This document shows, one piece after another, positions 42,712-52,507 of a stretch of DNA of 64,000 bases; within the stretch, counting starts at the first letter, position 1, and every line of letters begins with the position of its first letter. The DNA is taken from assembly GCA_051155775.1 (NCBI GenBank), contig DAXETV010000024.1, positions 1 to 64,000 on the forward strand, given 5' to 3'. The position numbers and the translations under genes were made by a program. The notes beneath the pieces were generated by a model. It saw only the letters and a program-made list of their open reading frames with translations, was not told the origin of the DNA and searched no databases. This DNA is from CAYSCZ01 sp051155775. Its GTDB lineage: Bacteria; Bacteroidota; Bacteroidia; Cytophagales; Cyclobacteriaceae.

Positions 42712-43449
42712 TAATACCGCTGGAGGATATTTTTTAAAAAAACTGCGAATCTTAAGTTCTATAACACCGAGGAGCGCTTCCCTGAAAATATTTAAGGACA
42801 TTTTAGATTGTCCTCTGGTTCTATCGGTAAAGATAATGGGTACTTCGACAATATTGAACCCGTGCTTCCAGGCATTAAACTTCATTTCAATCTGGAAAGC
42901 ATATCCAATAAAATGAATTTTATCCAGCTCCATGGTCTCCAACACTTTTCTCTTATAACATTTAAAGCCCGCTGTTGCATCCATTATAGGCAAACCTGTT
43001 ACCAATCTCACATACTTACTGGCAAAGAATGACATAAGCACCCTGATCATAGGCCAATTGACTACATTAACACCTTTGATATACCTTGATCCTACGGCCA
43101 CATCAGCACCCTGATCCACACACGCTTCCAGTAGTTTGACCAGGTCGTTGGGATTATGTGAAAAATCAGCGTCCATTTCAAATATGTACTGATAGTTATT
43201 GTCCAGTGCAAATTGAAAACCTGCGATATACGCAGTGCCCAGGCCTAATTTCTTCTCACGCTCAAGTATGTGTATCCGTCCCGGATTGGACAATTTGTAA
43301 TTTTTTACGATTTGTGCAGTTCCGTCGGGAGAGTTATCATCTACCACCAAAACATCTATCTTCACGGATAAATCCAATACTGTCTCCAAAATAGAGGCAA
43401 TATTCTCTTTTTCTTTATATGTAGGAATTATTACAAGTGCCTGGCTCAA
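42631..43449 (-). CDS. polyprenol monophosphomannose synthase-like GT2 glycosyltransferase
   Basis: 272 residues. Motifs: IPTYKEKENI, VVDDNSPDGT, MDADFSHNP (DxD), GSRYIKG, and DRTRGQSKMS. These fit dolichol/polyprenol-phosphate mannose or glucose synthases without a membrane extension. It transfers a sugar from a nucleotide donor to a polyprenyl phosphate. The last about 27 residues extend past the conserved domain and are encoded antisense to the ABC permease end. Confidence 0.85.
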   Translation of the reverse strand: MSQALVIIPTYKEKENIASILETVLDLSVKIDVLVVDDNSPDGTAQIVKNYKLSNPGRIHILEREKKLGLGTAYIAGFQFALDNNYQYIFEMDADFSHNPNDLVKLLEACVDQGADVAVGSRYIKGVNVVNWPMIRVLMSFFASKYVRLVTGLPIMDATAGFKCYKRKVLETMELDKIHFIGYAFQIEMKFNAWKHGFNIVEVPIIFTDRTRGQSKMSLNIFREALLGVIELKIRSFFKKYPPAVLSIEPDNLDGIDTTDDGEWNEQRQAYN

Positions 43450-43567
43450 TTTTATTTCAGAATGTTACGTGGGTTAATGAGAATAACAAACTACTAAAAT
43501 AGCAAAACTTAACATATAAAAAATATTATAAACTTGTATTTAACCATTTATATATAGTCATTCTACC

Positions 43568-44068
43568 ATGGATTGTATTTTTTTAGACAGGGATGGAGTA
43601 ATAAATCATGAACGAGGTGCTTACACCTATAAAGTATCAGATTTCATAATCCCTGAAAGCCTTATTGAAGTGCTAACCGCCCTGAAACAAAAAGATTTCC
43701 TTCTTATTGTGGTTACAAATCAGGCTGGTATCTCCAGAGGACTTTACACAAGGGAAGACATGAAGGCTTGCCATAATTTTTTCCAACATAAAAGTGATAA
43801 ACTTATCGATGCATTTTATTATTGTCCTTACCATCCTACAATCACGGAATCACTAGCCAGAAAACCCAACACTTTAATGTTTGAAAAAGCGATTTACAAA
43901 TATTCGATTAATCCAGCCCGATCCTGGATGATTGGTGACCAGGAAAAAGATATGATTCCGGCAAAAAGTCTTGGTATTAACACAATATTGCTAAATAATG
44001 AGCGCGGAGTAACAATCGCAGACTATCGGATAGCATCAATCTTAGAGCTATTAACAATTATCCGTTGA
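43568..44068 (+). CDS. HAD-IIIA phosphatase, GmhB-like
   Basis: 166 residues. HAD motifs: LDRDGVIN (nucleophile Asp), VTNQAGISRG, a Cys/His zinc segment YYCPYHP, and GDQEKDM near the C-terminus. It resembles heptose-bisphosphate phosphatase GmhB and the N-terminal half of HisB. The heptose pathway in LPS synthesis is likely but not certain. Its end overlaps the arginine decarboxylase-like gene by 46 bp. Confidence 0.82.
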   Translation: MDCIFLDRDGVINHERGAYTYKVSDFIIPESLIEVLTALKQKDFLLIVVTNQAGISRGLYTREDMKACHNFFQHKSDKLIDAFYYCPYHPTITESLARKPNTLMFEKAIYKYSINPARSWMIGDQEKDMIPAKSLGINTILLNNERGVTIADYRIASILELLTIIR

Positions 44069-45480
44069 TGATTATTTTGGCCTAAATGATTGAATCCAAG
44101 AATGTGCAACATAGAATCACTGGTTTGCTCTTTTGCAAATAACTCGGAGACTAACTCACCAGTATTCTCATCATGTTTAATTATCACATGCTTAGGGGAG
44201 GGAATCAAGCAGTGCTGAATACCGCCGTATCCTCCAATGGACTCCTGGTAAGCTCCGGTATGGAAAAACCCGAAATATAATGATTCATCATCATCAATTA
44301 CCGGTAAAAAAACCTCTGAAATATGTGCCTCAGAGTCATAGTAGTCCATACTATCACAGGTTAGCCCTCCAATGTTCACTTTATGGAAGTTATTGTCCCA
44401 GTGATTGATTGGCAATAGAATAAATTTTTCATTAAGCCCCCAAACATCAGGCATCTGTGTGATGAATGAACCATCCATCATGTACCACAATTCTTTATCA
44501 TTCTGCAACTTCTGATCTAACACTGAATATATGGTTGCACCGCTCTCTCCTACCGTGTATGAACCGAATTCAGTGTAAATATGCGGGACAGGAACATTAT
44601 TCTTATCACAAATCCATTTAATGTTTTCTATTATCTGTTCGGTAATGTATTGATAATCAAACGCAAATTGCAACGAGTTTTTTATTGGGAACCCCCCTCC
44701 AATATCTATTGAATCCAAATCGGGGCAAATCTTTTTTAGCTCACAATATTTATAAACAAATCGACTAAGCTCGCTCCAATAGTAAGCAGTGTCCTTAATG
44801 CCGGTGTTGATGAAGAAATGTAGCATTTTCAGCTTTCCCATCGATGATTCGCTTATGCGATCTCTGTAAAAGTCGATGACATCACTATACCGAATACCGA
44901 GCCGGGATGTGTAGAAAGAAAAGTTAGGCTCTTCGTCTGAAGCTATACGAATACCAATCTTATATTCATCTTGAATTTGTTCATCATAATAATCCAGCTC
45001 TTTGAGGTTATCCAGAATTGGAACACAGTTAATAAAACCTTTTTTTATAACATCGACGATGTGTTTTTTGTATTCGTTTCTTTTGAAACCATTACAGATG
45101 ATGTAAATATCATTATCGATCAATCCTTGTTCATAAAGTTTGTCTATTATCGCCAGGTCGAAACCAGAGGAGGTCTCCAGATGAACTTTGTTCTTTAATG
45201 CCTCTTCAATTACAAAGCTGAAATGTGAAGATTTAGTACAGTAACAATAAGTGTAAGAACCATTATATCCATATTTATGAATGGCATCATCAAAGATCTT
45301 TTTAGCATACTGAATGTTGCTACTAATTTTGGGCAGGTAGCTAAGTTTTAAAGGCGTTCCATATTGTTTGATGATCTCCATAAGGTTAACCTCATGGAAA
45401 TGAAGCCTATTATTTTTCACATTGAACTCCTGCGTTGGAAAATCAAAAGTCTGATCTACCAGGTCGAAATAACTTTTCAT
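44023..45480 (-). CDS. arginine decarboxylase-like fold-III PLP enzyme
   Basis: 485 residues of the alanine racemase/DABA decarboxylase fold, shorter than SpeA (about 630). The PLP Lys is probably in YCTKSSHF, with GGGFP and MDGSFITQMPD as further landmarks, and a C-terminal GFFHTGAYQESIGGYGG segment. Bacteroidota homologues are named arginine decarboxylases, which make agmatine and CO2. The divergent neighbours act on guanidino compounds or arginine, which supports the name. Substrate is not proven. Confidence 0.75.
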   Translation of the reverse strand: MKSYFDLVDQTFDFPTQEFNVKNNRLHFHEVNLMEIIKQYGTPLKLSYLPKISSNIQYAKKIFDDAIHKYGYNGSYTYCYCTKSSHFSFVIEEALKNKVHLETSSGFDLAIIDKLYEQGLIDNDIYIICNGFKRNEYKKHIVDVIKKGFINCVPILDNLKELDYYDEQIQDEYKIGIRIASDEEPNFSFYTSRLGIRYSDVIDFYRDRISESSMGKLKMLHFFINTGIKDTAYYWSELSRFVYKYCELKKICPDLDSIDIGGGFPIKNSLQFAFDYQYITEQIIENIKWICDKNNVPVPHIYTEFGSYTVGESGATIYSVLDQKLQNDKELWYMMDGSFITQMPDVWGLNEKFILLPINHWDNNFHKVNIGGLTCDSMDYYDSEAHISEVFLPVIDDDESLYFGFFHTGAYQESIGGYGGIQHCLIPSPKHVIIKHDENTGELVSELFAKEQTSDSMLHILGFNHLGQNNHQRIIVNSSKIDAIR

Positions 45481-45596
45481 CGATTAAATAACAAAACTCG
45501 AAAATACATTTGCTTCCCTCAATTCAAAGGATAAAAAAAAATAATTTTAAGATTTGCATTCTTATCATGCTAATAGTGGGATTAAACTTAACTATA

Positions 45597-45604
45597 TATT
45601 TTTG
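45597..45604 (+). promoter_or_regulatory. -7 promoter element for the guanidino hydrolase genes
   Basis: TATTTTTG, a perfect TAnnTTTG element, lies 20 bp upstream of the ATG at 45625. No good -33 element was found at standard spacing. Confidence 0.45.
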
Positions 45605-45624
45605 GTCTTAACAAAAATGCAAGA

Positions 45625-46539
45625 ATGATTAAGCTAAATATTCAGAATGAAACCTCGCCTTTAATTTCAGTGGTGTTGGGAACAGCCGAAAGTTTTGGGG
45701 GTAAACCCTACTATAAGGAAGCTTTTGATCCTAAAAGCAAAGAACACATACTGGCGGGCACATATCCTGAAGAGGATGACCTCATTCCGGAATTGAAATC
45801 CTTTAGGGACATCCTGATGAAATATGACGTGAATGTTTTCAGACCTGAATCAATTCATGACTACAATCAGATATTTGCCAGGGACATTGGATTTGTAATT
45901 GATGATTACTTCATCCTTCCAAACATCATAGTGTATCGAAAAGTGGAACAGGAAGGTATTGATTACATTATCCACCAATTACCAAAGAAAAAGGTTTTAA
46001 GGCCCCCGAAAAAAGTAAGAATTGAAGGTGGAGATGTTATGCCATGGAATGGTAAGATTTTTTGTGGATATTCAGAAGAAGAAGATTTTAACTTATTGCA
46101 GGTAAGCCGTACTAATCCGGCAGGTATTGAATACCTTCAATCGATATTTAAGGATTTCGAGATAATACCTATTGAACTCAATAAATCCGATGAGGATGCA
46201 CATAAAAACGCCTTACATTTGGATTGTTGTTTTCAACCAATTGGCAAAGAACAGGCTATAATTCATAAACCCGGGTTCAAAAAAGAGGATGATTATAAAA
46301 ATTTGGTGCATTTTTTTGGTAAGGGGAATATTATTGAAATTAATGCTGAGGAAATGTATCAAATGTATTCAAATATTTTTTCGATCTCACCCAATGTAAT
46401 CGTCTCTGAAATAAACTTTACTCGATTGAATCAAGAGCTGGAAAAAAGGGGTTTTACTGTAGAGAAAGTAAGTTTTAGTGAAACTGCAAAAATGGAAGGA
46501 TTATTACGGTGTTCAACACTACCGCTGGAACGGACATAA
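45625..46539 (+). CDS. amidinotransferase/DDAH-family guanidino hydrolase
   Basis: 304 residues, guanidino-group modifying enzyme fold. Conserved features are FARDIGF, EGGDV, a His in NALHLDCC and the nucleophilic Cys C296 in GLLRCSTLPLER. Members hydrolyse or transfer guanidino groups of arginine or methylated arginine. It is followed after 6 bp by a second, different member, then argS. The exact substrate, such as dimethylarginine, is not fixed. Confidence 0.82.
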   Translation: MIKLNIQNETSPLISVVLGTAESFGGKPYYKEAFDPKSKEHILAGTYPEEDDLIPELKSFRDILMKYDVNVFRPESIHDYNQIFARDIGFVIDDYFILPNIIVYRKVEQEGIDYIIHQLPKKKVLRPPKKVRIEGGDVMPWNGKIFCGYSEEEDFNLLQVSRTNPAGIEYLQSIFKDFEIIPIELNKSDEDAHKNALHLDCCFQPIGKEQAIIHKPGFKKEDDYKNLVHFFGKGNIIEINAEEMYQMYSNIFSISPNVIVSEINFTRLNQELEKRGFTVEKVSFSETAKMEGLLRCSTLPLERT

Positions 46540-46545
46540 TTTTTT

Positions 46546-47487
46546 ATGGATAAACAGATCACAAACACCATCCTGATGGTAAGGCCCGCACATTTTCGAT
46601 ACAATGAGCAAACCGCTAAGGATAATTTTTTTATGCACCGGGCAAAAGATCAAAACCAAAAAACCATTGAGCAATCGGCACAAGAGGAATTTGACGGAAT
46701 GTTTTACTTACTGGAGTCATCTGGCGTCAAGGTGATCGTAGGGTTTGACATATCCTCTACGGATACTCCTGATGCTGTATTCCCCAATAATTGGGTTTCA
46801 TTTCATGAAAACGGAACCATGATCATCTACCCAATGTTTGCCCCCAACCGACGCCTGGAAAGAAAGCTGGATGTGAAAAACCTGCTTTCAAAAAATAATT
46901 TTATAATTAACAATGTGATCGACCTATCATCATTGGAAAATGACGATACCTTTCTCGAGGGTACCGGAAGCCTGGTATTGGACAGACAACATAAAATAGG
47001 ATATGCAGCTATTTCTGAGAGGACACATGAAAGTGCAGTAAAAATGTTTGCCTCCAGTTTTAATTATGATTGTTTTTGTTTTCACGCCAATCAAACATAT
47101 CATAACGAACGTGTTCCCATTTACCACACGAATGTGATGATGTCAATAGGTGAAACGTATGCATTAATATGCCTGCAAGCTATAGATGATGATGCGGAGC
47201 GAAAAAATATTATAGACAGGCTCTCAGGTTCCGGTAAAGAGATCATTCCTATAACGGAAGAACAAATTCAACATTTCATGGGAAATACCTTGCAAATACT
47301 AAATAGTGAAGGAGAAAGAATGGTATTTATGTCAAGTAATGCATATGATGCACTATCAAAACAGCAAGAAGTCGCTTTATTAAAGCATAATGACAGGATC
47401 CTTCATTGCGATGTTAGTACTATTGAAAAACTTGGCGGGGGTAGTACCCGATGCATGATGGCGGAAGTGTTTTTACCACATATATAA
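46546..47487 (+). CDS. ctlX: citrulline utilization hydrolase-like protein (CtlX)
   Basis: 313 residues, also a guanidino-group modifying enzyme fold. Landmarks: MVRPAHF near the start, PDAVFPNNWVSFH, EGTGSLVLDR, YHTNVMMSIG and C303 in GGSTRCMMAEVF. This is the pattern of CtlX, which acts on citrulline in Francisella. Ornithine plus carbamoyl products would be expected; the reaction here is inferred. It sits between another guanidino enzyme and argS in one rightward run. Confidence 0.78.
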   Translation: MDKQITNTILMVRPAHFRYNEQTAKDNFFMHRAKDQNQKTIEQSAQEEFDGMFYLLESSGVKVIVGFDISSTDTPDAVFPNNWVSFHENGTMIIYPMFAPNRRLERKLDVKNLLSKNNFIINNVIDLSSLENDDTFLEGTGSLVLDRQHKIGYAAISERTHESAVKMFASSFNYDCFCFHANQTYHNERVPIYHTNVMMSIGETYALICLQAIDDDAERKNIIDRLSGSGKEIIPITEEQIQHFMGNTLQILNSEGERMVFMSSNAYDALSKQQEVALLKHNDRILHCDVSTIEKLGGGSTRCMMAEVFLPHI

Positions 47488-47505
47488 AATTCAAACCTTA
47501 CACAC

Positions 47506-49290
47506 ATGGAAACTGAAGCCAAAATTCAGGATACTATAAAACAAGCATTTAAAGAAATATATCAGTCAGACCTTTCGGATCAGGAAATTATACTTCAACC
47601 TACCAAAAAGGACTTCAAAGGGACTTATACATTTGTAACCTTTCCTTTTGGTAAGCTGACGAAAAAGAAACCTCAGGAAAGTGCAGAGGATATCGGATTA
47701 TTTTTAAAAGAAAAATTGAGTAGTGTCGATGATTACAACGTGGTAAAGGGTTTTTTAAACCTGGAGTTATCCGACAATGCCTTTGTCGACACATTAAATA
47801 CCATCGCTCAGAACACTTCTTTTGGGACATTACCTGATAACGGCAAAAAAGTGATGGTGGAATTTTCTTCACCCAACACGAATAAACCGCTTCATTTGGG
47901 CCATCTTAGAAATAATTTTTTGGGAGATGCCGTCTACAGGATAATGGAAAAGGCCGGTTATGAAGTCCTGAGAACAAATCTGGTCAACGATCGGGGGATA
48001 CATATTTGTAAATCCATGGTGGCCTACCAAAAATTTGGTAACGATGAGCAACCTTCAGAAAACGTGAAAGGAGATCACCTTGTGGGCAAGTATTATGTCG
48101 AATTCGATAAAGCTTACAAAAAAGAAATTGAAGCACTAAGAGTAAACGGTAAATCAGAAGAAGAAGCGAAAAAAACAGCACCTATTATGCTGGAGGCACA
48201 GGAAATGCTTAAAAAATGGGAAGCAGGCGATGAAGAGACAGTCAGTTTATGGAAAAAAATGAACCAATGGGTATATGATGGATTTGATAAAACCTATAAA
48301 AAAATAGGCATCTCCTTTGACACCATTTACCATGAATCCGATACATACTTGTTAGGAAAGGACCTGGTTAAAGAAGGACTTGAAAAATCAGTTTTTTTTA
48401 AAAAAGAAGATGGTTCGGTATGGGCTGATTTAACAGAAGATGGCTATGATGAGAAAATCCTCCTCCGTTCAGATGGAACTTCAGTCTACATAACACAGGA
48501 CCTTGGAACTGCTGATTTAAAATTTAAAGATTTCCCATTCGATCAATCGATTTATGTGGTAGGAAATGAGCAGGATTATCATTTCGCCATACTTTTTAAA
48601 ATATTGGAAAAGATTGGCAGAACCTATGCAGGTGGTCTTCATCATTTATCCTATGGCATGGTTGATCTGCCCACAGGAAAAATGAAATCCAGGGAAGGTA
48701 CAGTGGTTGATGCTGATGATCTTATCGATGAAATGATAAAAACCGCGAGGGCAAGGACACAGGAACTTGGAAAGATTGATGGTTTTGATAGTGAAGAAGC
48801 AGAAGTTTTATATGAAACATTAGGCGTAGGTGCTTTAAAATATTTCCTACTTAAGGTTGATCCTAAAAAAAGAATACTATTTGACCCTGAAGCTTCAATA
48901 GAATTCCAGGGGAATACTGGGCCTTTTATCCAGTATACTCATGCCAGAATATCAGCAATATTAAGAAAAGCAAAGACTCTGAATATTGATCCTGTTTTAA
49001 CAAACCACGCCAGTTTCAGTATAAGCCCTGTTGAAAAAGAAATTATTTTCCTTTTGTCTCAATTGCCTGGAAAAATCTTTGCAGCAGCCTCTGATTACAG
49101 CCCGTCAATCATTGCCCAATATGCTTATGATGTTGCTAAAGAATATAATCGCTTTTACCAGGAACTACCCATATTCAGTGACCAGGATAATCACATTATT
49201 ACATTCAGGGTTTTACTCTCCAGTGTAACCGCACGTATAATTAAGTTATCTATGAATTGTTTAGGTATAAATGTGCCTGATAGAATGTGA
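47506..49290 (+). CDS. argS: arginyl-tRNA synthetase
   Basis: 594 residues. Class I signatures: HLGH (H130-H133) in SSPNTNKPLHLGHLRNN and KMKSR (392-396) as the KMSKS motif. The N-terminal tRNA-binding domain (1-95) and C-terminal anticodon domain ending NVPDRM are present. It charges tRNA-Arg. It lies 18 bp after ctlX and 3 bp before menA, so arginine metabolism, tRNA charging and menaquinone synthesis share a run. Confidence 0.95.
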   Translation: METEAKIQDTIKQAFKEIYQSDLSDQEIILQPTKKDFKGTYTFVTFPFGKLTKKKPQESAEDIGLFLKEKLSSVDDYNVVKGFLNLELSDNAFVDTLNTIAQNTSFGTLPDNGKKVMVEFSSPNTNKPLHLGHLRNNFLGDAVYRIMEKAGYEVLRTNLVNDRGIHICKSMVAYQKFGNDEQPSENVKGDHLVGKYYVEFDKAYKKEIEALRVNGKSEEEAKKTAPIMLEAQEMLKKWEAGDEETVSLWKKMNQWVYDGFDKTYKKIGISFDTIYHESDTYLLGKDLVKEGLEKSVFFKKEDGSVWADLTEDGYDEKILLRSDGTSVYITQDLGTADLKFKDFPFDQSIYVVGNEQDYHFAILFKILEKIGRTYAGGLHHLSYGMVDLPTGKMKSREGTVVDADDLIDEMIKTARARTQELGKIDGFDSEEAEVLYETLGVGALKYFLLKVDPKKRILFDPEASIEFQGNTGPFIQYTHARISAILRKAKTLNIDPVLTNHASFSISPVEKEIIFLLSQLPGKIFAAASDYSPSIIAQYAYDVAKEYNRFYQELPIFSDQDNHIITFRVLLSSVTARIIKLSMNCLGINVPDRM

Positions 49291-49293
49291 GTC

Positions 49294-50190
49294 ATGAATA
49301 AAACAAAGGCATGGATTATTGCAGCTCGCCCAAGGACAATACCACTTGCTCTGGCAGGTATAGGAATGGGTACATTTCTGGCTGCCACTGAGGTCCCCAT
49401 AGCATGGGATGTCACGGTATTAAGTTTATTTACGGCCACACTCCTTCAAGTATTATCCAATCTTGCCAATGATTATGGCGACTTCAAGTCAGGTGTTGAT
49501 GGTGAAAACAGAAAAGGGCCTGTCAGAAGTGTGCAATCCGGTGTTATTAACCACCTTGATATGAAAAAAGGAATAAAAGTAATGGCCATTCTTTCATTAA
49601 TTAGTGGCTTATTCCTGCTTCAAACAGCCTTTAGCAGCAGGTTGGATTATTATTTACTTTTTTTAATAGTCGGAATGCTGGCTATCCTTTCAGCCATTGC
49701 TTATACGAATGGCAAAAAACCCTATGGATATGTAGGGCTGGGAGACCTTGCAGTTTTTATTTTTTTTGGCATTTGTGCTGTAGTGGGCACCTATTTTTTA
49801 CATACCCAAAGTTTAAATTTAAATATTTTATTACCTGCCAGTTCTGTTGGTTTTTTTTCGGTAGCCGTTTTAAATGTAAATAACATTCGTGATATCGAAT
49901 CTGATAAAATGGCTGGAAAATTATCCATACCTGTTCGGCTAGGTAAGCAGAAAGCAATCATCTATCATACTTTTTTATTAACATTTGGTCTTTTAGCAGC
50001 TTGTGTTTATACTTTTTCGAAGACCTGGCAATGGTATGAGCCAGGGTACCTTGCTGTGATCCCTTTATTATATAAAAATTATAAAGGTGTTTCTTCTCCG
50101 AACAGCATTAAGATAGACCCTTACTTAAAGCAAATGGCTGTAACCACATTAATTTTTATCCTGATATTTGGGATCGCATTATTAATTTAA
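49294..50190 (+). CDS. menA: 1,4-dihydroxy-2-naphthoate polyprenyltransferase
   Basis: 298 residues with about eight membrane helices. The Asp-rich prenyl-diphosphate motif is NDYGDFKSGVD and the second is NNIRDIESDK. MenA joins the polyprenyl chain to DHNA in menaquinone synthesis at the inner membrane. The start RPRTIPLALAGIGMG is typical. It is 3 bp from argS. Confidence 0.92.
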   Translation: MNKTKAWIIAARPRTIPLALAGIGMGTFLAATEVPIAWDVTVLSLFTATLLQVLSNLANDYGDFKSGVDGENRKGPVRSVQSGVINHLDMKKGIKVMAILSLISGLFLLQTAFSSRLDYYLLFLIVGMLAILSAIAYTNGKKPYGYVGLGDLAVFIFFGICAVVGTYFLHTQSLNLNILLPASSVGFFSVAVLNVNNIRDIESDKMAGKLSIPVRLGKQKAIIYHTFLLTFGLLAACVYTFSKTWQWYEPGYLAVIPLLYKNYKGVSSPNSIKIDPYLKQMAVTTLIFILIFGIALLI

Positions 50191-50365
50191 AATCACAATC
50201 ACTTATTAATCGATTGATTATCAACTATTTACTTACATTATTAAGTTAAAGGTTTATTATTTTGATTAAGATTTATATATTCACTATACAATTGAATAAT
50301 TTTCTGAAAAAATTGACCTTTAAAGCACAATAAATTTACCACCTAACAAATAAGATTTAATACCC

Positions 50366-51214
50366 ATGAAAAGTATTTTAGTTCCCTATGATTTTTCAGA
50401 AGTTGCGAAAAACGCGCTTCATTTTGCACATTCGTTGGCTGCTAAAGTGGAAGATAGTGATGTTGTTTTGTTTTATGTTATAGAGCATCCCACAGACACA
50501 TCTTTTAACACCATGGGTATTGTAGACTATGACCCTACCGAAAATGTCTACATAGCAAAAATGGTTGAGTCTATACAGGAAAGGATGGATAATATAATAA
50601 ATGATGAAACTTACTCAGACATTACGCTTCGATATAAGATTGTTATTGGAAATCCTTTTATTGAAATAACCAGTGAGATTGTCGAAGAAGAAGTTGACCT
50701 GGTGATCATGGGTACTGAGGGATCAGAAGGGTTGGATGAACTATTTGTTGGTTCAAATGCAGAAAAAGTAGTCAGGCACGCTAAATGTCCGGTAATCACT
50801 TTAAAAGAAGAAATAAATGTGGATTTCTTAGAAGACATCGTTTTTGCTTCTGATTTTGAAATGCTAGACGAAAATTTTGTTTCAAAATTAATTCAGCTGC
50901 AAGATGTCTTAGGTGCTCAGCTCAGATTGGTAAGAATAAATACACCAAATAATTTCATCAGTGACCGGGCAGCAGTAGATATGATGGAAGCGTTTGCCGG
51001 GAAGTTTGATCTGGACACATTCACCATTGACTTATACAGTGATCTAACTGAAGAAGATGGTATTTTAAACTTTGCAGAAGATGAAGAAGCGGGGATCATC
51101 GCTCTGGGCACTCATGGCAGAAAAGGTATAAGTCATATTTTAAGTGGAAGCATTGCAGAAGATATTGTAAACCACTCCAAACTACCGATTTGGACATTGA
51201 ATCTTGATGGATAA
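50366..51214 (+). CDS. universal stress protein with two UspA domains
   Basis: 282 residues, two tandem Usp domains (about 1-145 and 150-282). Domain 1 starts SILVPYDFSEVAKNALHFA; domain 2 ends with ALGTHGRKGISHILSGSIAED, an ATP-binding GxHGRxG-type signature. Domain 1 has a weaker GTEGSEG motif. The role is stress survival, often ATP-dependent. It is 3 bp from the SUI1-like gene. Confidence 0.9.
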   Translation: MKSILVPYDFSEVAKNALHFAHSLAAKVEDSDVVLFYVIEHPTDTSFNTMGIVDYDPTENVYIAKMVESIQERMDNIINDETYSDITLRYKIVIGNPFIEITSEIVEEEVDLVIMGTEGSEGLDELFVGSNAEKVVRHAKCPVITLKEEINVDFLEDIVFASDFEMLDENFVSKLIQLQDVLGAQLRLVRINTPNNFISDRAAVDMMEAFAGKFDLDTFTIDLYSDLTEEDGILNFAEDEEAGIIALGTHGRKGISHILSGSIAEDIVNHSKLPIWTLNLDG

Positions 51215-51217
51215 TCA

Positions 51218-51562
51218 ATGGCGCAGAAGAAAAAAAACAAAACTTCAGGCGGTATCATTTACTCCACGGATCCGGACTTTAACTATTCAGAACCCGAAGA
51301 AACGTTAGAACCGATTACAAAAGCAGAACAAACATTGATCGTAAGTCTGGATAAAAAGGGCAGAAAAGGTAAACAAGTGACACTTATTACGGGTTTTTAT
51401 GGCTCAGATGAGGAGTTGAAAGCATTGTGTAAGCTATTAAAAAATAAGTGCGGGGTTGGCGGGTCTACAAAAGATAATCAAATACTAATCCAGGGGGACT
51501 TAAGGTCCAGCATAACAAACATTCTTCTGAATGAAGGTTATAAAAAAACAAAAAAAAAATAA
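51218..51562 (+). CDS. SUI1/YciH-like translation initiation factor homologue
   Basis: 114 residues. The SUI1 fold occupies the C-terminal 80 residues: KGRKGKQVTLITGF, LCKLLKNKCGVGGSTKD, and IQGDLRSSI. The N-terminus is Lys-rich. Bacterial YciH-like proteins may affect start-codon fidelity; the role is poorly known. It follows the Usp gene at 3 bp, which suggests stress-linked use. Confidence 0.87.
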   Translation: MAQKKKNKTSGGIIYSTDPDFNYSEPEETLEPITKAEQTLIVSLDKKGRKGKQVTLITGFYGSDEELKALCKLLKNKCGVGGSTKDNQILIQGDLRSSITNILLNEGYKKTKKK

Positions 51563-51641
51563 GCAAAGCTTCATACATCGATTCATCTTTTTGGTTAATC
51601 TCAATTTATAACATTATACTGGTTTAATTATATTATTTAAC

Positions 51642-52502
51642 ATGGAGGCATTACGAATCGCCATTCAAAAATCAGGTAGATTAAGCGAAGATTCTTTAAA
51701 AATTTTTAAAGAATGTGGCATTAAATTCAATAACGGGGCAAAAAAATTAAAAGCAATATCCTACAATTACCCCATCGAATTTCTTTTCCTCAGGGATGAT
51801 GACATACCCGGATATGTTGAAGATAGCATCGTTGACCTGGGTATAGTTGGAGAGAATGAGGTTGCAGAAAAGGATAAAGCAACGGAGATCATAAAAAAGC
51901 TCGGCTTCTCAAAATGCCGTCTATCATTGGCAATACCAAAATCCGCAGACTACAGTGATATCAATTTTTTTCATAATAAAAGCATAGCTACTTCCTATCC
52001 AAATATTTTAAGTAAATACTTAGAAAAAAATAACATACGGGCTGAAATTCATGAAATAAGTGGTTCCGTAGAGATTGCTCCCGGTATAGGGCTGGCGGAT
52101 GGTATTTGTGACCTGGTCAGTTCCGGCAGCACACTACTGATCAATGGATTAAAAGAGGTGGAAACTATATTTAAAAGTGAAGCAGTTTTAATCGGACCCA
52201 AAAAAGCACATAACCAGGAGAAGCAACAACTCATAGAAAAGTTACTTTTCAGGATAGATTCAGTGTTAATCGGTAAAAACAATAAATACATTCTTTTAAA
52301 TGCCCCGAATGAAAAATTAGACGACATTGTTAAAGTCCTTCCCGGAATGAGAAGCCCAACCGTGCTACCATTGGCCAGTCATGGCTGGAGTTCTGTGCAT
52401 TCGGTTGTAAAAGAAGATGAATTCTGGGAAATAATTGATAGCCTTAAGGTTGAAGGAGCAGAAGGAATATTAGTGGTACCTATAGAAAAAATGATTCTTT
52501 AA
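51642..52502 (+). CDS. hisG: ATP phosphoribosyltransferase, long form
   Basis: 286 residues, the long form with a C-terminal ACT-like regulatory domain (about 215-286) for histidine feedback inhibition, so HisZ is not needed. The opening RIAIQKSGRLSEDS and the PRPP loop GICDLVSSGSTL are typical. It starts the block hisG-hisD-hisC-hisB. No His-rich leader peptide was found upstream. Confidence 0.94.
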   Translation: MEALRIAIQKSGRLSEDSLKIFKECGIKFNNGAKKLKAISYNYPIEFLFLRDDDIPGYVEDSIVDLGIVGENEVAEKDKATEIIKKLGFSKCRLSLAIPKSADYSDINFFHNKSIATSYPNILSKYLEKNNIRAEIHEISGSVEIAPGIGLADGICDLVSSGSTLLINGLKEVETIFKSEAVLIGPKKAHNQEKQQLIEKLLFRIDSVLIGKNNKYILLNAPNEKLDDIVKVLPGMRSPTVLPLASHGWSSVHSVVKEDEFWEIIDSLKVEGAEGILVVPIEKMIL

Positions 52503-52507
52503 GTTTG

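Noticed and set aside
51563..51641. Possible his leader peptide before hisG
   Set aside because: Only 79 bp separate the genes and no run of His codons or terminator hairpin was found.
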